The position numbers and the translations under genes are program-made. From NCBI GenBank assembly GCA_963693315.1, contig OY856186.1, forward strand, positions 456,565,217 to 456,629,216: a stretch of 64,000 nucleotides of DNA, read 5' to 3'. The notes under the pieces were generated by a model. It saw nothing but the letters and a program-made list of their open reading frames with translations, made no database searches and was not told where the DNA came from. Of the stretch, positions 13,140 through 25,116 are shown in pieces. How positions within the stretch are numbered: position 1 is the first letter of the stretch; each line of letters starts with the position of its first letter. This stretch comes from Diogma glabrata (lineage: Eukaryota > Arthropoda > Insecta > Diptera > Cylindrotomidae).

Positions 13140-13430
13140 ACTTATTTTCAAAAATATTGTAAAAATAAATAAAATCAATAATTTAAACTTATTTCAAATT
13201 TTAAAAATATGTATTCCAAAATTGTTACAAAATCAAAAATTAAAACTTTTCTAAAAAATTCCAAAACTATTCTAACTCTTATAACAAAATCAAAAATTAA
13301 AACCTTTTCAAAAATTCTAAAAATATTGCAAAATTTATTACAAAATAAAAATACAAACTTTTTTCAAAATTCCAAAAATATTTCAAAAACTATAACAAAT
13401 TCAATAATATCCATGTTTCCATTTCCAATT
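13140..13430 (+). repeat. Split repeat-family copy, left piece (A-rich array)
   Basis: Tandem AT-rich units of roughly 50 bp (TTCCAAAAATATT-CAAAA, then ATTACAAAATCAAAAAT) match the array at 62160-63245. The copy breaks off at TTCCAATTAC and its continuation is found at 14758. Confidence 0.65.
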
Positions 13431-14757
13431 ACTTCGGTCTGAAAGACCTAAGTATTAGATTCATGAGCCAAAAGTGAAATTCTTGCCCCCACTTTTTTAA
13501 ATACGTATACTCAAGGGACAGGTCCAAAAGGACGCTGTGTTCGACTATACCGGAAGTGTGTCAAAAAAATCATTATGTGTGTCAAAAATAGCAAATTTTC
13601 ATATTTTTGGCTTAAAAAACGTTCATTTTAAGTGATTACGAGTAGGAACATTAAATTTGGAGAAATCTTGATGGTAGGGATTGGTATGTGAGACCAAAAA
13701 CTAGCTAATTGCATTAAAAGTTTGTCAAAAAAATGTTGTCAAGTGTGTCAAAAGAAAGTTTTTATTTATTTTTTTACCCAATTTTTTGGAAAAAAATAAA
13801 ATTAATTGAAATGAAATTTTATTATTATTATTGAGAATTATGGCATTATAAGTTTGTCAAAAAATGTTATCAAGTGTGTCAAAAGAAAGATTTTTATTTA
13901 CTTTTTTACCCAAAAAAATAAAATTAATTATTTGTTTCAAATGAAATTTTATTATTATTAGTGAGAATTATGGAGTTTGAAGTTTGTCAAAAAAATAATG
14001 TCAAGTGTGTCAAAAAATGATTTCATTTATTTTTTTAGCCAATTTTTTGGAAAAAAATGTAGCTGTTTTTATGACGTATATGTAATTGAAATTTGAAAAT
14101 GAAATTGGACATGGAAAATTTTGAATTTGTTATAGTTTTTGAAATATTTTTGGAATTTTGAAAAAGTTTGTATTATTGATTTTGTAATAATTTTTGCAAT
14201 ATTTTTAGAATTTCGGAAAAAGTTTTAATTTTTGATTTTGTAAGAATTTTTGGAATATTTTTAGAATTTTGAAAAATTTTTAATTTTTGATTTTATTATA
14301 ATTTTTGGAATTTTGAAAAAATTTTCAATTTTTGATTTTGTAGTAATTTTTGCAATATTTTTAGAATTATGGAAAAAGTTTGAATTTTTAAGAATTTTTG
14401 AAATATTGTTGGAATTTAGAAAAAATTTAAATATTTGATTTTATTCTAATTTTTAGAATATTTTTGGAATTTTGAAAAAGTTTGATTTTATTTAATTTAA
14501 CAATATTTTTGGAATTTCGATTATAATTTTCCGGCAATGTATTGATGTTTCGTGCTAGTTTTGTAATGAATTTTTAAACAGAGATAAAAATTACTTGTAC
14601 TTTAACAAAGAGTTATGTTTGATATACATCGCTGCCCAAAACTAAAAACCATGTCCTCATAAAAGTTTTTTGCCGAAAACTATATCAAAATCCTTAACCC
14701 AGACCGAAGTCTTGATATCACAGAGCTGTGAGATTTCAGTCCCTCCATATTTTCATG
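13430..14757 (-). mobile_element. ACTTCGGTCTG-family element, copy 1
   Basis: The left end is ACTTCGGTCTGAAAGACC, and the right side carries CCCAGACCGAAGT followed by about 40 more homologous bases to CCCTCCATATTT. The inside carries repeated GTGTGTCAAAAGAAAG blocks and a T-rich array of TTTTTGGAATTTTGAAAAA units (14100-14520). The whole series matches 61868-63895 in inverted orientation. The copy there is longer because its array has more units. No protein is encoded. It interrupts another copy of its own family. Confidence 0.72.
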
Positions 14758-15070
14758 TTCAATTACATTTACGTCATACCAATAACTAAATTTTTTTTAC
14801 TATTGGCTAAAAAAATAAATGAAATCAGTTTTTGACAAACTTATGCAATAAAATTCACAATAATAATAATTTCATGTTCAATTACATTTCATTTCATACT
14901 AATTTTATTTTTTCTAAAAAAATAAATGAAGATTATTCTTTTGGCACACTTGACAACATTTTATTAACAAACTTCCGGCCGGCAGACACATACATTTTTT
15001 GTTGCCTTTTTTGGAATCATTATGACCTTAAACGTGAGAAATGCGTTAAAAGTAAAATTTTCAACAAAAA
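14758..15070 (+). repeat. Split repeat-family copy, right piece
   Basis: It resumes at ATGTTCAATTACATTTACGT, the sequence that follows the A-rich array in the copy at 63245. It continues through GACACACTTGA-like and CGGCCGGCAGACA blocks that correspond to 63480 and 63750. Confidence 0.6.
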
Positions 15071-15178
15071 TAAAACTATTGTTATTTTTTTTTTAAAACT
15101 GTTTGAGGAAAAAACAGGACATGGTGATTTTCGGGTGAAAATTAGGTCACACTCACATATAGTTTAAAATCAAAATTA

Positions 15179-15575
15179 AACGTAAAAATAAATAGTTTGA
15201 TTCAAAAAAATTACAACGTATTAGGGATATAAAAATGTAATTTTCCACTAAATTGCGTGAAAAAAAAACAAATTTTTTTGTGGGGGAAAAAATTAAAAAC
15301 GAAAACACCTTTTTTCTCGAATTTTCTATTTTTCACAAAAAATTTTATGGTTTTGCGAAAAATGGCTTATACCGAACCTAGAGAGTTTATAGTATTAGAG
15401 TACTTTAACTTTGAACTATTTTGATAGATCGAGTTTCGCTGCACATCGTGAAAAAGCATTTTCTACCTCTAAAACTCCCTCGTAAAGTGGGATCATCCTC
15501 ATTTTATTTTTTCCATCATTTGCGGAATATTTTCTTCCTTATCCAATAGTTTTCATGCTGTTACTAATTTTTTCC
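15179..15575 (-). repeat. Right arm of inverted pair (partner 12541-12962)
   Basis: Reverse complement of the left arm with scattered mismatches. The two arms bound a composite of about 3.0 kb. No TIR-type coding gene is present. Confidence 0.72.
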
Positions 15576-16568
15576 ATTTTCTTTCATTTTAACGGTATAG
15601 GCCTATAAGAGAACCTATAAGGCCTATAAAAGAACCTAAATCCTATATAAGGGACTATAGCCTATAAGAGAATCAAAAATATAAAAAGGCATTTGAACAA
15701 AGACTTATTTTTATTTCAAAATATTTCGATCGTTACACCATTTACAATGAGGGTTTTTGGCTCTAGCGGGTGACGGTTATTTAAAAATCTAGAGATCGAT
15801 AAACTTTATGGTGTAATGCAATAGAGGTTCCTTTCCAAAGGATCTATATCGTACTGTAACATTGAAGTTACTAATTTTCAAAGTTACTCTCGACGTGAAC
15901 ATGAGGTAAAATGCTTCAGAGACCCCGTGACTGTGCGAAAACCGGTTATATTTATAAAACAGTTGTTAATCATTCTCGCCCATAATCCTCATCCAAAAAA
16001 CGATTTTATGCTTTGTTTTATTTCATTTTTAGCTAGAAACTCGAGTCCATGTACACTTCTTCGAAATTACACACTTCATTTCGAATACTTGTTTTGGTAA
16101 ATAGTGAAAATGGAAATAGTTGATAAATGATAAAGGCAACGAAATATATCTTCATTACTGAAACCAAGAATAAAGAAAATTAAATTCAAAAATAATTTTT
16201 TATTCGCCTCCATATTAAAGTGTTACTTTATTACTGTGATTTGCGGCTTTAAAGTATCACTTTTCAACTATTTATTTTGTTGTCATAGCTACGTCCAAAA
16301 ACGTAAAAAGCATTTGTATTTGTTTAAATTCTATGAAAAATAAAAAATTTTATCAAAGCAACCCTTAAATTCAAAATTTCATTATCCAATTAAAATAGTT
16401 GTTATCATTTGTTGTCATAGCTACACAATAATTTGGAAAAAATAATAAATATTTTGTCAAAGGTTACTTGTTCATATTTGTTCACTTACATATTTTTATT
16501 TTAAAATTTATAATTTTAATTTAGAATAAACCAATTTTCTTAAAATATTTTGCTTGCGGCGAATAAAA
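15576..16568. other. AT-rich spacer
   Basis: A CCTATAAGAGAA motif repeats at about 15600-15675. A 14-base match ATTTTTTATTCGCC at 16195 faces its inverse at 16557, so 16195-16570 could be a small TIR element, weakly supported. Otherwise nothing recognised. Confidence 0.4.
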
Positions 16569-16702
16569 AATAGTATATGGTGCACGGACGTAAGCTATTT
16601 TGGACTTAATGTTGATGCAAATCTCGGCTAGCGCCTCGATTTGCAAACTCCACATCCGTCCAAAATCTTTAGCTTTACGTCCTAGCATCATAATGTACTA
16701 TT
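16569..16702. repeat. Cruciform-forming inverted repeat / mini-MITE
   Basis: The two halves pair over most of 134 bp. AATAGTA faces TACTATT at the ends, then GGACGTAA faces TTACGTCC and GCTATTTTGGAC faces GTCCAAAATCTTTAGC. The centre (16617-16644) is a near-perfect 28 bp palindrome reading GCAAATCTCGG...CTCGATTTGC. It is GC-richer than its surroundings. Confidence 0.8.
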
Positions 16703-19700
16703 AAAGTTTATTGTTCATCAAACCAAAATATACCTATTATATGTATCTAATTAACATGCATTGAAAATAAATGCATGATATGAATATTGCAACACATATA
16801 TGTATGGTTTATTTTTCAAAACAGTTTTATGATTTCAACCTATTTAGAAACATTTTTCAAATAATTCATATTGGAATGAAAAACGTATGCTAATACGAGG
16901 TTTAGTAGATAAACGATTTACACAATATATGGTGAACTGAATATACGTTGAAATTTTCGTTACAGCATAGAATATCAAGTCGTTTTAGAATTTTAAATTT
17001 TATCAATTCATCCTTGTGTACTTTATTCACGATTACACTACACGGTCATCATTTCGAAAATATTAAATTTTTGTTCTTCATTTAAAAAAAAAAATTGTTT
17101 GATGTATGTATTTAATAATTTTGTGAAATTGTATCTAAAAATATAAAAAATCAACACGCACAGATTGAAAATCGACTAACCAAGAGACAGTGATTTTGTA
17201 GCGACTAATTATGTTTTTGAAAAACTAATTTATTATATAATATTTTACAGTTATTAAATTTTGAAATACATATTAATTGAATAGTGAAAACTAGCAGACT
17301 TGTTGTTGTTGGTATAATTAAGCTTAAAATATAAGCTTTTTCCAAACCTATAATTATTTCGGTCTTACTCATATCTCTCTCTCTCAATCAAACCGAAAGT
17401 TTTTAAACATATTATTTTGTTAATTTACTTTATGTACATTTTTTGGTGTTTATAGCATATGAAGTCCCTAATCAAATCGTTTATTCCCTAATTAATATAA
17501 ATAATATTATTACTTTCTATCATCAAAAGGATGTGGTTAAAATGAAAATTAAGAAAATTTATAGAATTAAAAATATACAAAAAAAATACAATTAGGACAA
17601 CTCCTTCGTTTGCTTTTGTAATTATGATTGAGTTTGTAAGAATTATTAATGGCGTCTTCAAGTTTTCTGTCTGCACTACAAAATAAAAATATAGCTAACG
17701 TTTTTTAAACAAACAAATAACATTTTCTTATAGAAAGCATAAGTTGTAGATAAAAAGAAAAATAATAATAAACAATCTTATGGTCATTTTTCGGTATCAT
17801 CCGTGTGCTACATCAAAGAAAACATAGAAACGTTACAATGAATAAATCTGATCTTTCAATATTTTAATATTTTGTTGTCGTCTATTGTCGTTTTCAATTT
17901 CAAAAATATTTCATTCAATTTATTTATTTTCCTTTTTAAAAAATGATATTAAAAAAAATTGTAAGAAAATAGCAAAATTCTACAAATAACTTACATGAGT
18001 GGGCTGAGCTGATTGTTGCTGGTATTAGTTACGGTGAACAATTGAAAAGCATTCCATTTTCTGGCTTATACTTACAAAAGATAAAAAAAAATTTTAACGA
18101 TGCACCGAAAAGGTTTTTGATCTTGAACAATCAGATACAGTATATCTAACAACATGTCTACCCATCCTCGTTCATCTATGGTAAAAGCTTTTTGTTCCTC
18201 ATCCGTTTTTCTTGTATAATGTTTTTGTGTTCTTACGGACAGTGTGAAAAATCTTAAAATCCCTTATGGAATATAGAAAAACAGATTTTCTTATGAATAT
18301 ATTTTTTTTATATACATGAATATCAAAATATGTAGTATAAGAAGTCTCCAAGCTTTTATATGCATGTAATATTACGTTTTTTTCGCCGTTTTTTTTATTT
18401 TTTTATGGAAATGTTTGAAGTTAGTTATTCTTTGTTTTCTTTTTATACTTTTTATATTTTTTATTCTCAACAGATAAAAGAAAATTGTTGAAGGAAAATA
18501 TTTTATGATAAATGAATTACTGCTGTTGTTTTTCTACTTTGTGTTTATTATTGTTTTTGTGTTTTATTTTTGGCTGATTGGTTGTTACTTTGAATTTCAA
18601 TAAACTTATATAAAGTTATTACTGCTCTATGACAATAATTAAAATTGATAACTTTTCTTTTCGTGTTATGCTCCATGCTGGACGGGCTGTTGATTTAACA
18701 AGCTATTGAATTTACTTCACAAGTCACGACCAATAGCTATCGCGGTTAAATCAAACCATGTTTTCAAATATTTTACTTAGATGTTTTTACAAATTTCTGC
18801 ACGGTTTAGAATTCACTATATCGTATGAAACTATAACTCATTCTGTAATTTAACCTGTTTCTATATGATTTTAATTAGTTGTTCGAAAAGTTCGCGGTAA
18901 GTTTTCTTTTATAAAAAACTGATGTGACGTAATACAGGTCATAAATATTATTGAATATAATTCTTATAAATTCGTTTTATTCTTAGAAATAAAGATGTTA
19001 ACGTTTAGAATTTCATTCTATACGTTTAACCAAGGCAAGTTGAATGGTTCAAACGTTTACTGTTGTTAACAATATTATCCACATTTGAATGTGCCTTAAA
19101 GCTAAAATAAAATTTTTCGGTAATATTTATGGTTTTCTAACAATTTCAATTTTTTATGAACTGATGCAATTTTCTTAAAAAACAACAAGCATAAAATTAA
19201 GAAAACAATTAAATTTACTTTTCGGTTTTCATTTTTAAATTTCTCTTCTACTTGTTGCGAATGTTGTACGTGTGTTGATTGAAGATTAAAAATTTGTTAG
19301 AGAATGAGTAATACCTGCTCGTGTAGCTTACCATAATTTTTTGGGTTTAATTTTTGTTTTTAATAAAAGAAAAAAATGGGATGTTATTATGTTGAAGGTA
19401 CAGAGTGATATATTAATTGCTTGGAAACGGTATTTTATTATATGAATAGTATTTTTCAGAGTATGTTGTCACTTTTTAATTTGAGTCAATTTTTATGATT
19501 ACAATTTAAGCGAAAAATTAAGCCTTCTATCAGCGTTTTGATTCAGAGTCATTTGCGATTAGCTAGAATTAACAAAACTGTTGGTTTCACCTTCAAATCG
19601 TTTTCGAACTTCAAATTGTTAATCTCTTAAGACTTAACAACTTCAAAGGAGCATAAGATTCGCTATGCAATTTTTATGTGTTTTTCATAGAAAAAATTAT

Positions 19701-20039
19701 TCATGTAGTATTCTCAGTTATCTGCTGAGGATAGTTAGACTACTTTTTTATTATATAGCAGACAAAAAACTAATACGATTGTCGAAAACTTCTAAACACC
19801 TTCCACAAAACAGAATAATTTTATGCTGTGCTTCAACATTATAAGAACTCACATGTCATCAATTTCTTTCCTTGCATAAATATGCTAAATTTTCGATTGA
19901 ATTAACCTGCAATTTTGGTTGAAAGGCCGTCTTTCTTTATGGAATTCAACCTATAAAAGCAAAATTAATTCGCCTTCTTCAATCACTACTTAGTCTAAAA
20001 ATTTACGAAAAACTTCCCGTTGAATATATTGTTATGAAT
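16703..20039. other. Long AT-rich stretch, nothing firm
   Basis: No transposon protein, TIR pair or tandem array was recognised. On the minus strand, 17991-18050 reads as a short open segment ending at a GTAAGT donor, but it has no good acceptor. An imperfect hairpin (TTGATTTAAC facing GTTAAATCAA) lies at about 18685-18760. Confidence 0.4.
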
Positions 20040-20405
20040 GTTGTTTATTCAGTGCACAGTAGCAACCTCAATCTTAGTTATGGAGTGTTTCTTGATGATG
20101 CACACAGTCATTTTATTGAATAAATCCAGATTTGCTGGTCTGTCTCTCTCTTTCTTTCGAAGCTAGTAACTTCTTTACTATTTAATGTTCAGCAATACAA
20201 ATTTATGAAAACTATATTGAAATGGGGAATTGCATACTCCTTAATTTTCGCCGTTAAATAATTCACTTTTTTTCTGCCGTCATAGTGCCAATCCCCCCTT
20301 AATGATTGAAGAAAACAGTACGTCACGTGATCCAAGAATATGCCCCTAGCTAGACTATTGGCAGTAACTTTGTAGTTTTGTTCGTGCAAATTTTTCAAAA
20401 CCTGA
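20040..20405 (+). repeat. Dispersed repeat, second copy of 4640-4860
   Basis: It shares CCTCAATCTTAG, TTCTTGA-GATG-CACAC and the ACTATTGGCA...TTTTGTTC-TGCAAATTTTT block with 4640-4860, but has about 130 bp of additional sequence between the two halves. Confidence 0.65.
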
Positions 20406-20410
20406 ATACA

Positions 20411-20942
20411 GTCAGGGCGTGATCAGGGTCTAGTCAGTCTAACAAGGGCAATCCCTATTAGGAGATGGGCCTATTCCGGACCTGATTTAGAATACCCTTT
20501 TAGGGTTAACCTTATTTGAATATATCCGGCCCTGATCAGATTTTTCGTATTTGACCCCTAGCTGAAATTTCAATTGGTTAAAATTTACTAGAGTATTATC
20601 CATTTTAGAAATATATAGTTAAAATCGTTTCATGTGTGTTTTAGTTATCGCTTCTCGTCTGAAGGACTATACTAATAGTGATTAAAGTGGTATGTATATG
20701 TTTTAATTTTTAATTAATTTATGTATATAATATATAAATATATATCAGGGTCTGGTGACTGGTCCGAATATCCCAATAAGGGCCTGATCTGGTTACCCCA
20801 ATCAGGGTCTGATCCGGTAATCCCAATCAGGACCTGATAAGGCAAAAGCGTTACACTTATGATCAGGGCCCAATCAGGCTGCCCTACCAATGCCTGATCC
20901 GGATTAGGGCAAACCTGATCAGGATCCTACTTGAGCCCTGAC
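20411..20942. mobile_element. MITE-like element with TGATCAGG clusters
   Basis: Bounded by GTCAGGGC (20411) and GCCCTGAC (ending 20942). Inverted subterminal motifs (TGATCAGGGTC facing CCTGATCAGGATCC) support a TIR pair. Inside are many CTGATC-GG motifs and three tandem 25 bp units (starting 20772, 20797, 20822; CCCAATCAGGGTCTGATCC). It is GC-richer than its surroundings. The homologous right end runs on to TCTGCTCGGGTAG, so the left end may be clipped. Confidence 0.65.
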
Positions 20943-21067
20943 AAATTTCTGCTCGGGTAGTGGATCAAGAAAGCTATGGCGAACAGAAATGTTAAGCAAA
21001 AATAAATCAAGAAAAACCAAAGTTTTCTGATATAATTGCATTTTTAAATACAAAAATTTATTAATTA

Positions 21068-21439
21068 AAACCAACAACATCAAGCAAGGTAACTAGGACT
21101 TCGTTATTTCGTCCACAGCAAATAAGCAATGCAGTCTCAACTTCGTTTTCTCCAAATGACTATTCAAAATGTATATTTTGTAAGAAAAATGATCATTTTA
21201 TTTATTTTTGTCAGGAGTTTTTGAATCGAAGTATCAAAGATAGAAATGCTTTTGTTCTAGAAAACGGTTTATGTTTTAATTGCATAAAATTAAAACATTT
21301 AGTGAAAAATTGCCCTAGCAACAGTTTCTGTAAGAGATGCAATTTCAGACATAACAGTCTCTCGCATGAGCATCAATCAGATTCTAGATCAGTAGAGTCA
21401 AGAAGTGACCAGTTACAGTTATCAAGAAATGTGCAATAG
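21068..21439 (+). pseudogene. BEL/Pao gag C-terminus, zinc knuckles
   Basis: An open frame from 21068 to a TAG at 21437 carries three Cys/His clusters: CIFCKKNDHFIYFC, CFNCIKLKHLVKNC and CKRCNFRHNSLSH. The first two are CX2CX4HX4C knuckles that bind nucleic acid in the capsid protein. The link FLNRSIKDRNAFVLENGLC between them is typical of BEL/Pao gag. The capsid domain that should precede this is missing. The Gln-rich tail ends in a stop followed by more Gln codons, so the stop probably arose by mutation. Confidence 0.82.
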
Positions 21440-21589
21440 CAACAACAAGTAGATAATGAAAACAATGCACTATCGCCTCTAACGGCTCAGCAATATCTAA
21501 CACAATTTCATTGATAGGATCTTCTGACCAATTCTTCAATATTTTACCAACCGCTATAGTACTGGTAAAAAATGCATGAGATCAATACA

Positions 21590-21900
21590 TAAAACGTAGG
21601 GTGTTATTGGACAGTGGCAGGTTTCAATTTCTGAAAATTGCGTTAAGAAATTAATGCTTTCAAGAACTAGAGCTGCATTCCAAATACATGGTGTTGGAAG
21701 ATTACCAAGCATGTCAAGAGGACAGGTAGACTTACATATAAAATCAAGGTTGAACCATTTTGAGATTTTATCACTAGCTTTAATATCAAAGAAAGTATAA
21801 AATAATTTGCCACATATAGATTATATGCAACACAGCTCAATGTTTTCATCATTAGCATTGGCAGATCCAGAATGCGATAGACCTGGCAAAATTGATATCA
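21590..21900 (+). pseudogene. BEL/Pao aspartic protease remnant
   Basis: The stretch reads VLLDSG near 21603, the catalytic Asp motif of retroviral-type proteases. After frame shifts come FQIHGVGR-like and GQVDLHIKSR-like segments (about 21670-21750), which fit the usual BEL/Pao protease flap region. Several frame changes separate the pieces. It lies between the gag knuckles and the reverse transcriptase. Confidence 0.55.
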
Positions 21901-22071
21901 TTCTGTCATGTAACATATTTTTCCAAGTAATTCTTTAAGGCAAAATAATGGATGGAAATCAAAGACATATAGCATTAAATAGACCATTGGGATGCATCAT
22001 AGCTGGAAAGTCTTCAGTACGAGTAGAAACAATATTTCAAACCAATTCCACAACCGTAGATATAAATTAAA

Positions 22072-22999
22072 TTGAAACAAACGAAGGATGAGAAACAAAT
22101 TGAACAACATTCCAAAGAAACCCATTACAGAAATTCGGATGGTAGATATGTATTGCGATTACCATTTTCACAAAATCGTTTAGTATTAGGTTACTCAAAA
22201 AATTTAGCACTTCCAACATTGTTCTCAATGGAAAAGGGATTTAAAATTAATGGGAAAATTGAAAATAATTATGTTGATTTTATGAAAGAATACAATTCAT
22301 TGGGTCATATGGAAGTGGTTGTAACTAAGAAAGCAGAGTTAGATGATGAAGCTTACTACTTTCCATATCATGCCATTTTTAAAGAATCAACTACAACCAG
22401 TACAAGGGTTGTTCTAATTCAAAGGTTCTAATAAAACATCGACTGGTATATCATTGAATGACATTCTCCTACTACGCCCAACACTTCAGAGTGACATTTG
22501 GACATACTTAATTTTCGAAAATATGTAATTGGTCTTACCGGACTTAGCGGACATTGCTAAAATGTATCGACAAATTCTTATAGATAGAAGAGATATACCA
22601 TATCAGCGCATATTCTGGCGTAATTCAGCCAAACACGAAGTCAACGAATATGAACTGTTGACTGTTACACATGGCACATCATGTGCAGCATATTTAGAAG
22701 TAAAGGGTTTACATCAACTTGCAGATGATAAGCAGCGAAATTGTGAAATCGGGTCAGAACTTCTAAAATCAAAGTTTTATATCGATGACTTCATAAACAA
22801 CTGTTCAACGCTACAACAGGCATTATATCAAAAACAAGAATTAACTGAGCCTTTTAAAAAAAGTGATTTCGACCTACGCAAATGGTCATCCAACAGTGAA
22901 CAGTTTTTATCAACAGTTGATGCACAGGGAAAAAGCAGTTTCGTTTCCACTTCAAGAAAATTCATCAATAAAAACTTTGGGTCTTCAATGGACACCTAG
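22072..22999 (+). pseudogene. BEL/Pao reverse transcriptase remnant
   Basis: The first part (22072-22431) has RYVLRLPF, NSLGHMEVV and YYFPYHAIFKES, the standard lead-in of BEL/Pao RT. After a frameshift near 22410, GISLNDILL appears and then (22529-22999) LADIAKMYRQILID, YQRIFWRNSA, YELLTVTHGTSCAAYL, the catalytic FYIDDF (YxDD box, about 22776-22793) and FDLRKWSSN. At least two frame changes and stops break it. It copied the element RNA into DNA in its active ancestor. Confidence 0.85.
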
Positions 23000-23497
23000 G
23001 CTATGACAGATAGTTTTGCATTTCAAGTTAAATTTGATGATACTGATATTTTCACCAAAAGAATAATTTTATCCAAAATATAAAAAATAAACGATCCGCT
23101 GAGATTTGTAAGTCCAACAATCATATACGTTAAAATATTATTGCAACAAATTTGGGTAACTGTTGCAGATTTTGATGATTCGTTGCCAGAAGAAATTAGT
23201 AACAAGTATAAAACATTCAAATACTATCAAAGCTTAAAATTCCTAGATGGGTGAAATTACAAGAAGATGCAAAGCTTCACTTATGCGGCTTTTGTGAAAA
23301 TAAAACGAAAATGGAACGCTTTTATTGCGAATCGCACATCTGAAATAATAGCAAATGTTCCATTTTAACAATGGAGACATGTTAAGTCAGCAGAAAATCC
23401 AGCAGACATTGCCGCAAGAGTAACTTTCGCTAGCAGTTTGTTAAAAATAAATTTATGGTGAGATGTAGACGATTTTAACAAGGGTAGCACTTTTACA
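23000..23497 (+). pseudogene. BEL/Pao RT-integrase linker, decayed
   Basis: The RNase H region is heavily broken. Recognisable pieces are short and in several frames, for example sequence coding for a KIPRWV-like start near 23235 and PADIAARV-like residues near 23400 (usual form NPADIASRG). It connects the RT and integrase remnants. Confidence 0.5.
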
Positions 23498-24920
23498 ATG
23501 CAAGGTACAACTATTTTGGAAAGCGTCAATTATCAGTTTTCATCACATATACAGTCTCAAGAATTTTCACAACAAGTTGATTATGATAATATTTTTAAAA
23601 AATTTTCATCAGTGGGTGCACAAAACCATCCAATATGTTTTGCAAGGGAAATTAATTTAATTAGAAAGAAGAGACAATTAACAAATCAGTATCCAATAAG
23701 GACTCTTAATCTATTTCTTGATACAACTGGTATTTTACGCGTTGGAGGTCGATTAGGATAGTCTAGTTTGAGCTACAATAAAAAACATCCAATCAGTTTA
23801 TCTTCTAAACATAAGTTAACTGAATTAATTATACAAGATGTCCACATACGATATTTTCATGCTGGTCAACAACTGATGCTAGGAGTTTTAAATAATCGAT
23901 ATTAGATTGTTGGAAAGAATGCAGTTCGTAAGTGTATTAGAAGCTGTGTTGTGTGCATGCGATAAAGAAGGAAATCATACGAACAACAAATGGGCAGTTT
24001 ACCTTCCTACCGGATAAAACCGAGTCGTCCTTTTATAAATACTGGGACAGATTGTGCAGGTCCTTTCTTAGTACGAACTTCATGGTAGATCAGCAAAGCA
24101 AACTAAGTGTTATGTTGCCTTCTTTGTCTGCAGGGCAACAAAGTGGTTACATTTAGAATTGGTTACTGACTTGTCAACTAACATGTTTCTTGTAGCTTTA
24201 CATCGTTTTATTAGCAGAAGAAGAGTTTGTAAAAATATATACAGCGATAATGGTAGTAATTATATTGGTGCTGCTAGAAAAATCAAGGACATCCAAAATT
24301 TTCTTAGGGAAAACATCAAGTAATTTCGAATGAATTACTTCAAAGCGAAATTGCATGGCATTTTATTCCGTCTTCCACATAACACTTCGGAGGTATTTGG
24401 GAATCTGGTATCAAATCATTGAAGTATCACTTAAAAAGAGTAATCGGTGAAACATGTTTGACATACGAGCAAATGTCAACTATTTTATGTCAACTTGAAG
24501 TTTGTTTAAATTCCAGACCTATAGCTCATAAATCTCAAGATATTGATAATTTGGATCCTTTGACAACAGGACATATTTTGACTCAAAAAAAAAAAAATTT
24601 AGAATACCCTAAATTTACGTTGGCAAATGGTGCAACAATTACATAATTCGTTTTGGAAGAGATGGAGCTTGGAATACATTCCATACTTTGCAACAAAGAA
24701 AAAAATGGGCTACGAAAACACAAAACATTTAGCTAAATGATCTGGTTTTAGTTAAGGAAGACAACCTACCTTCAGGCAGATAGTTAATGGGAAGAGTTGT
24801 GGAAACAATTATTGGTTCTGATGGGTTAGTTAGGATTGTAATTTTATAAACAAAAAATGGGAAGATATAGAGGTCAATCCAAAAATTAGTCGTTTTGATA
24901 CCGCAGAAGCAGATTCAAAT
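23498..24920 (+). pseudogene. BEL/Pao integrase remnant
   Basis: The zinc-binding N-terminus is visible as FLDTTGILRVGGRLG, then HPISLSSKHKLTELIIQDVH, then an HAGQQLML-like stretch and CIRSCVVC. A GSLPSYRIKPSRPF-like segment leads into the catalytic core. YSDNGSNYIGA (about 24238-24270) holds an Asp of the DDE triad. GGIWESGIKSLKYHLKRVIG (about 24390-24440) holds the Glu. CLNSRPIAHKS and DNLDPLTTGHIL close the core. At least five stops or frame changes occur. Integrase joined the copied DNA to the host chromosome. Confidence 0.83.
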
Positions 24921-25116
24921 TAATTTATACTGTTACAGATAGTTACATATTTTTGTAAAGGGGATTTGAGAGCATTTATAATTTGTTTTTGGGGTGTGTG
25001 AAATAGATAAGCTCCTCGTGCTGCACCCTGGATTACGCAAATAGTCTATTTCAACTTGGTAGCCAAACATTTCATTTCGAACTCTGGGCTGTGATACAAA
25101 AAAAAAAAAAATAAAT

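Larger units (their letters stand above)
20968..24975 (+). mobile_element. BEL/Pao LTR retrotransposon, degenerate
   Basis: Domains run gag zinc knuckles, protease, reverse transcriptase, RNase H/linker, integrase, in the BEL/Pao order. A possible primer-binding region (ATGGCGAACAG, about 20977) and a polypurine tract (AAAGGGGATT, about 24957) mark the ends. The N-terminal part of gag is deleted and no 5' LTR is visible; the MITE at 20411-20942 lies where it would be. A non-LTR element follows at once, so the 3' LTR is cut short. Many stops and frameshifts. Confidence 0.8.

Noticed and set aside
17991..18050. Minus-strand exon ending at GTAAGT
   Set aside because: Only about 20 codons and no credible acceptor; too little to call.
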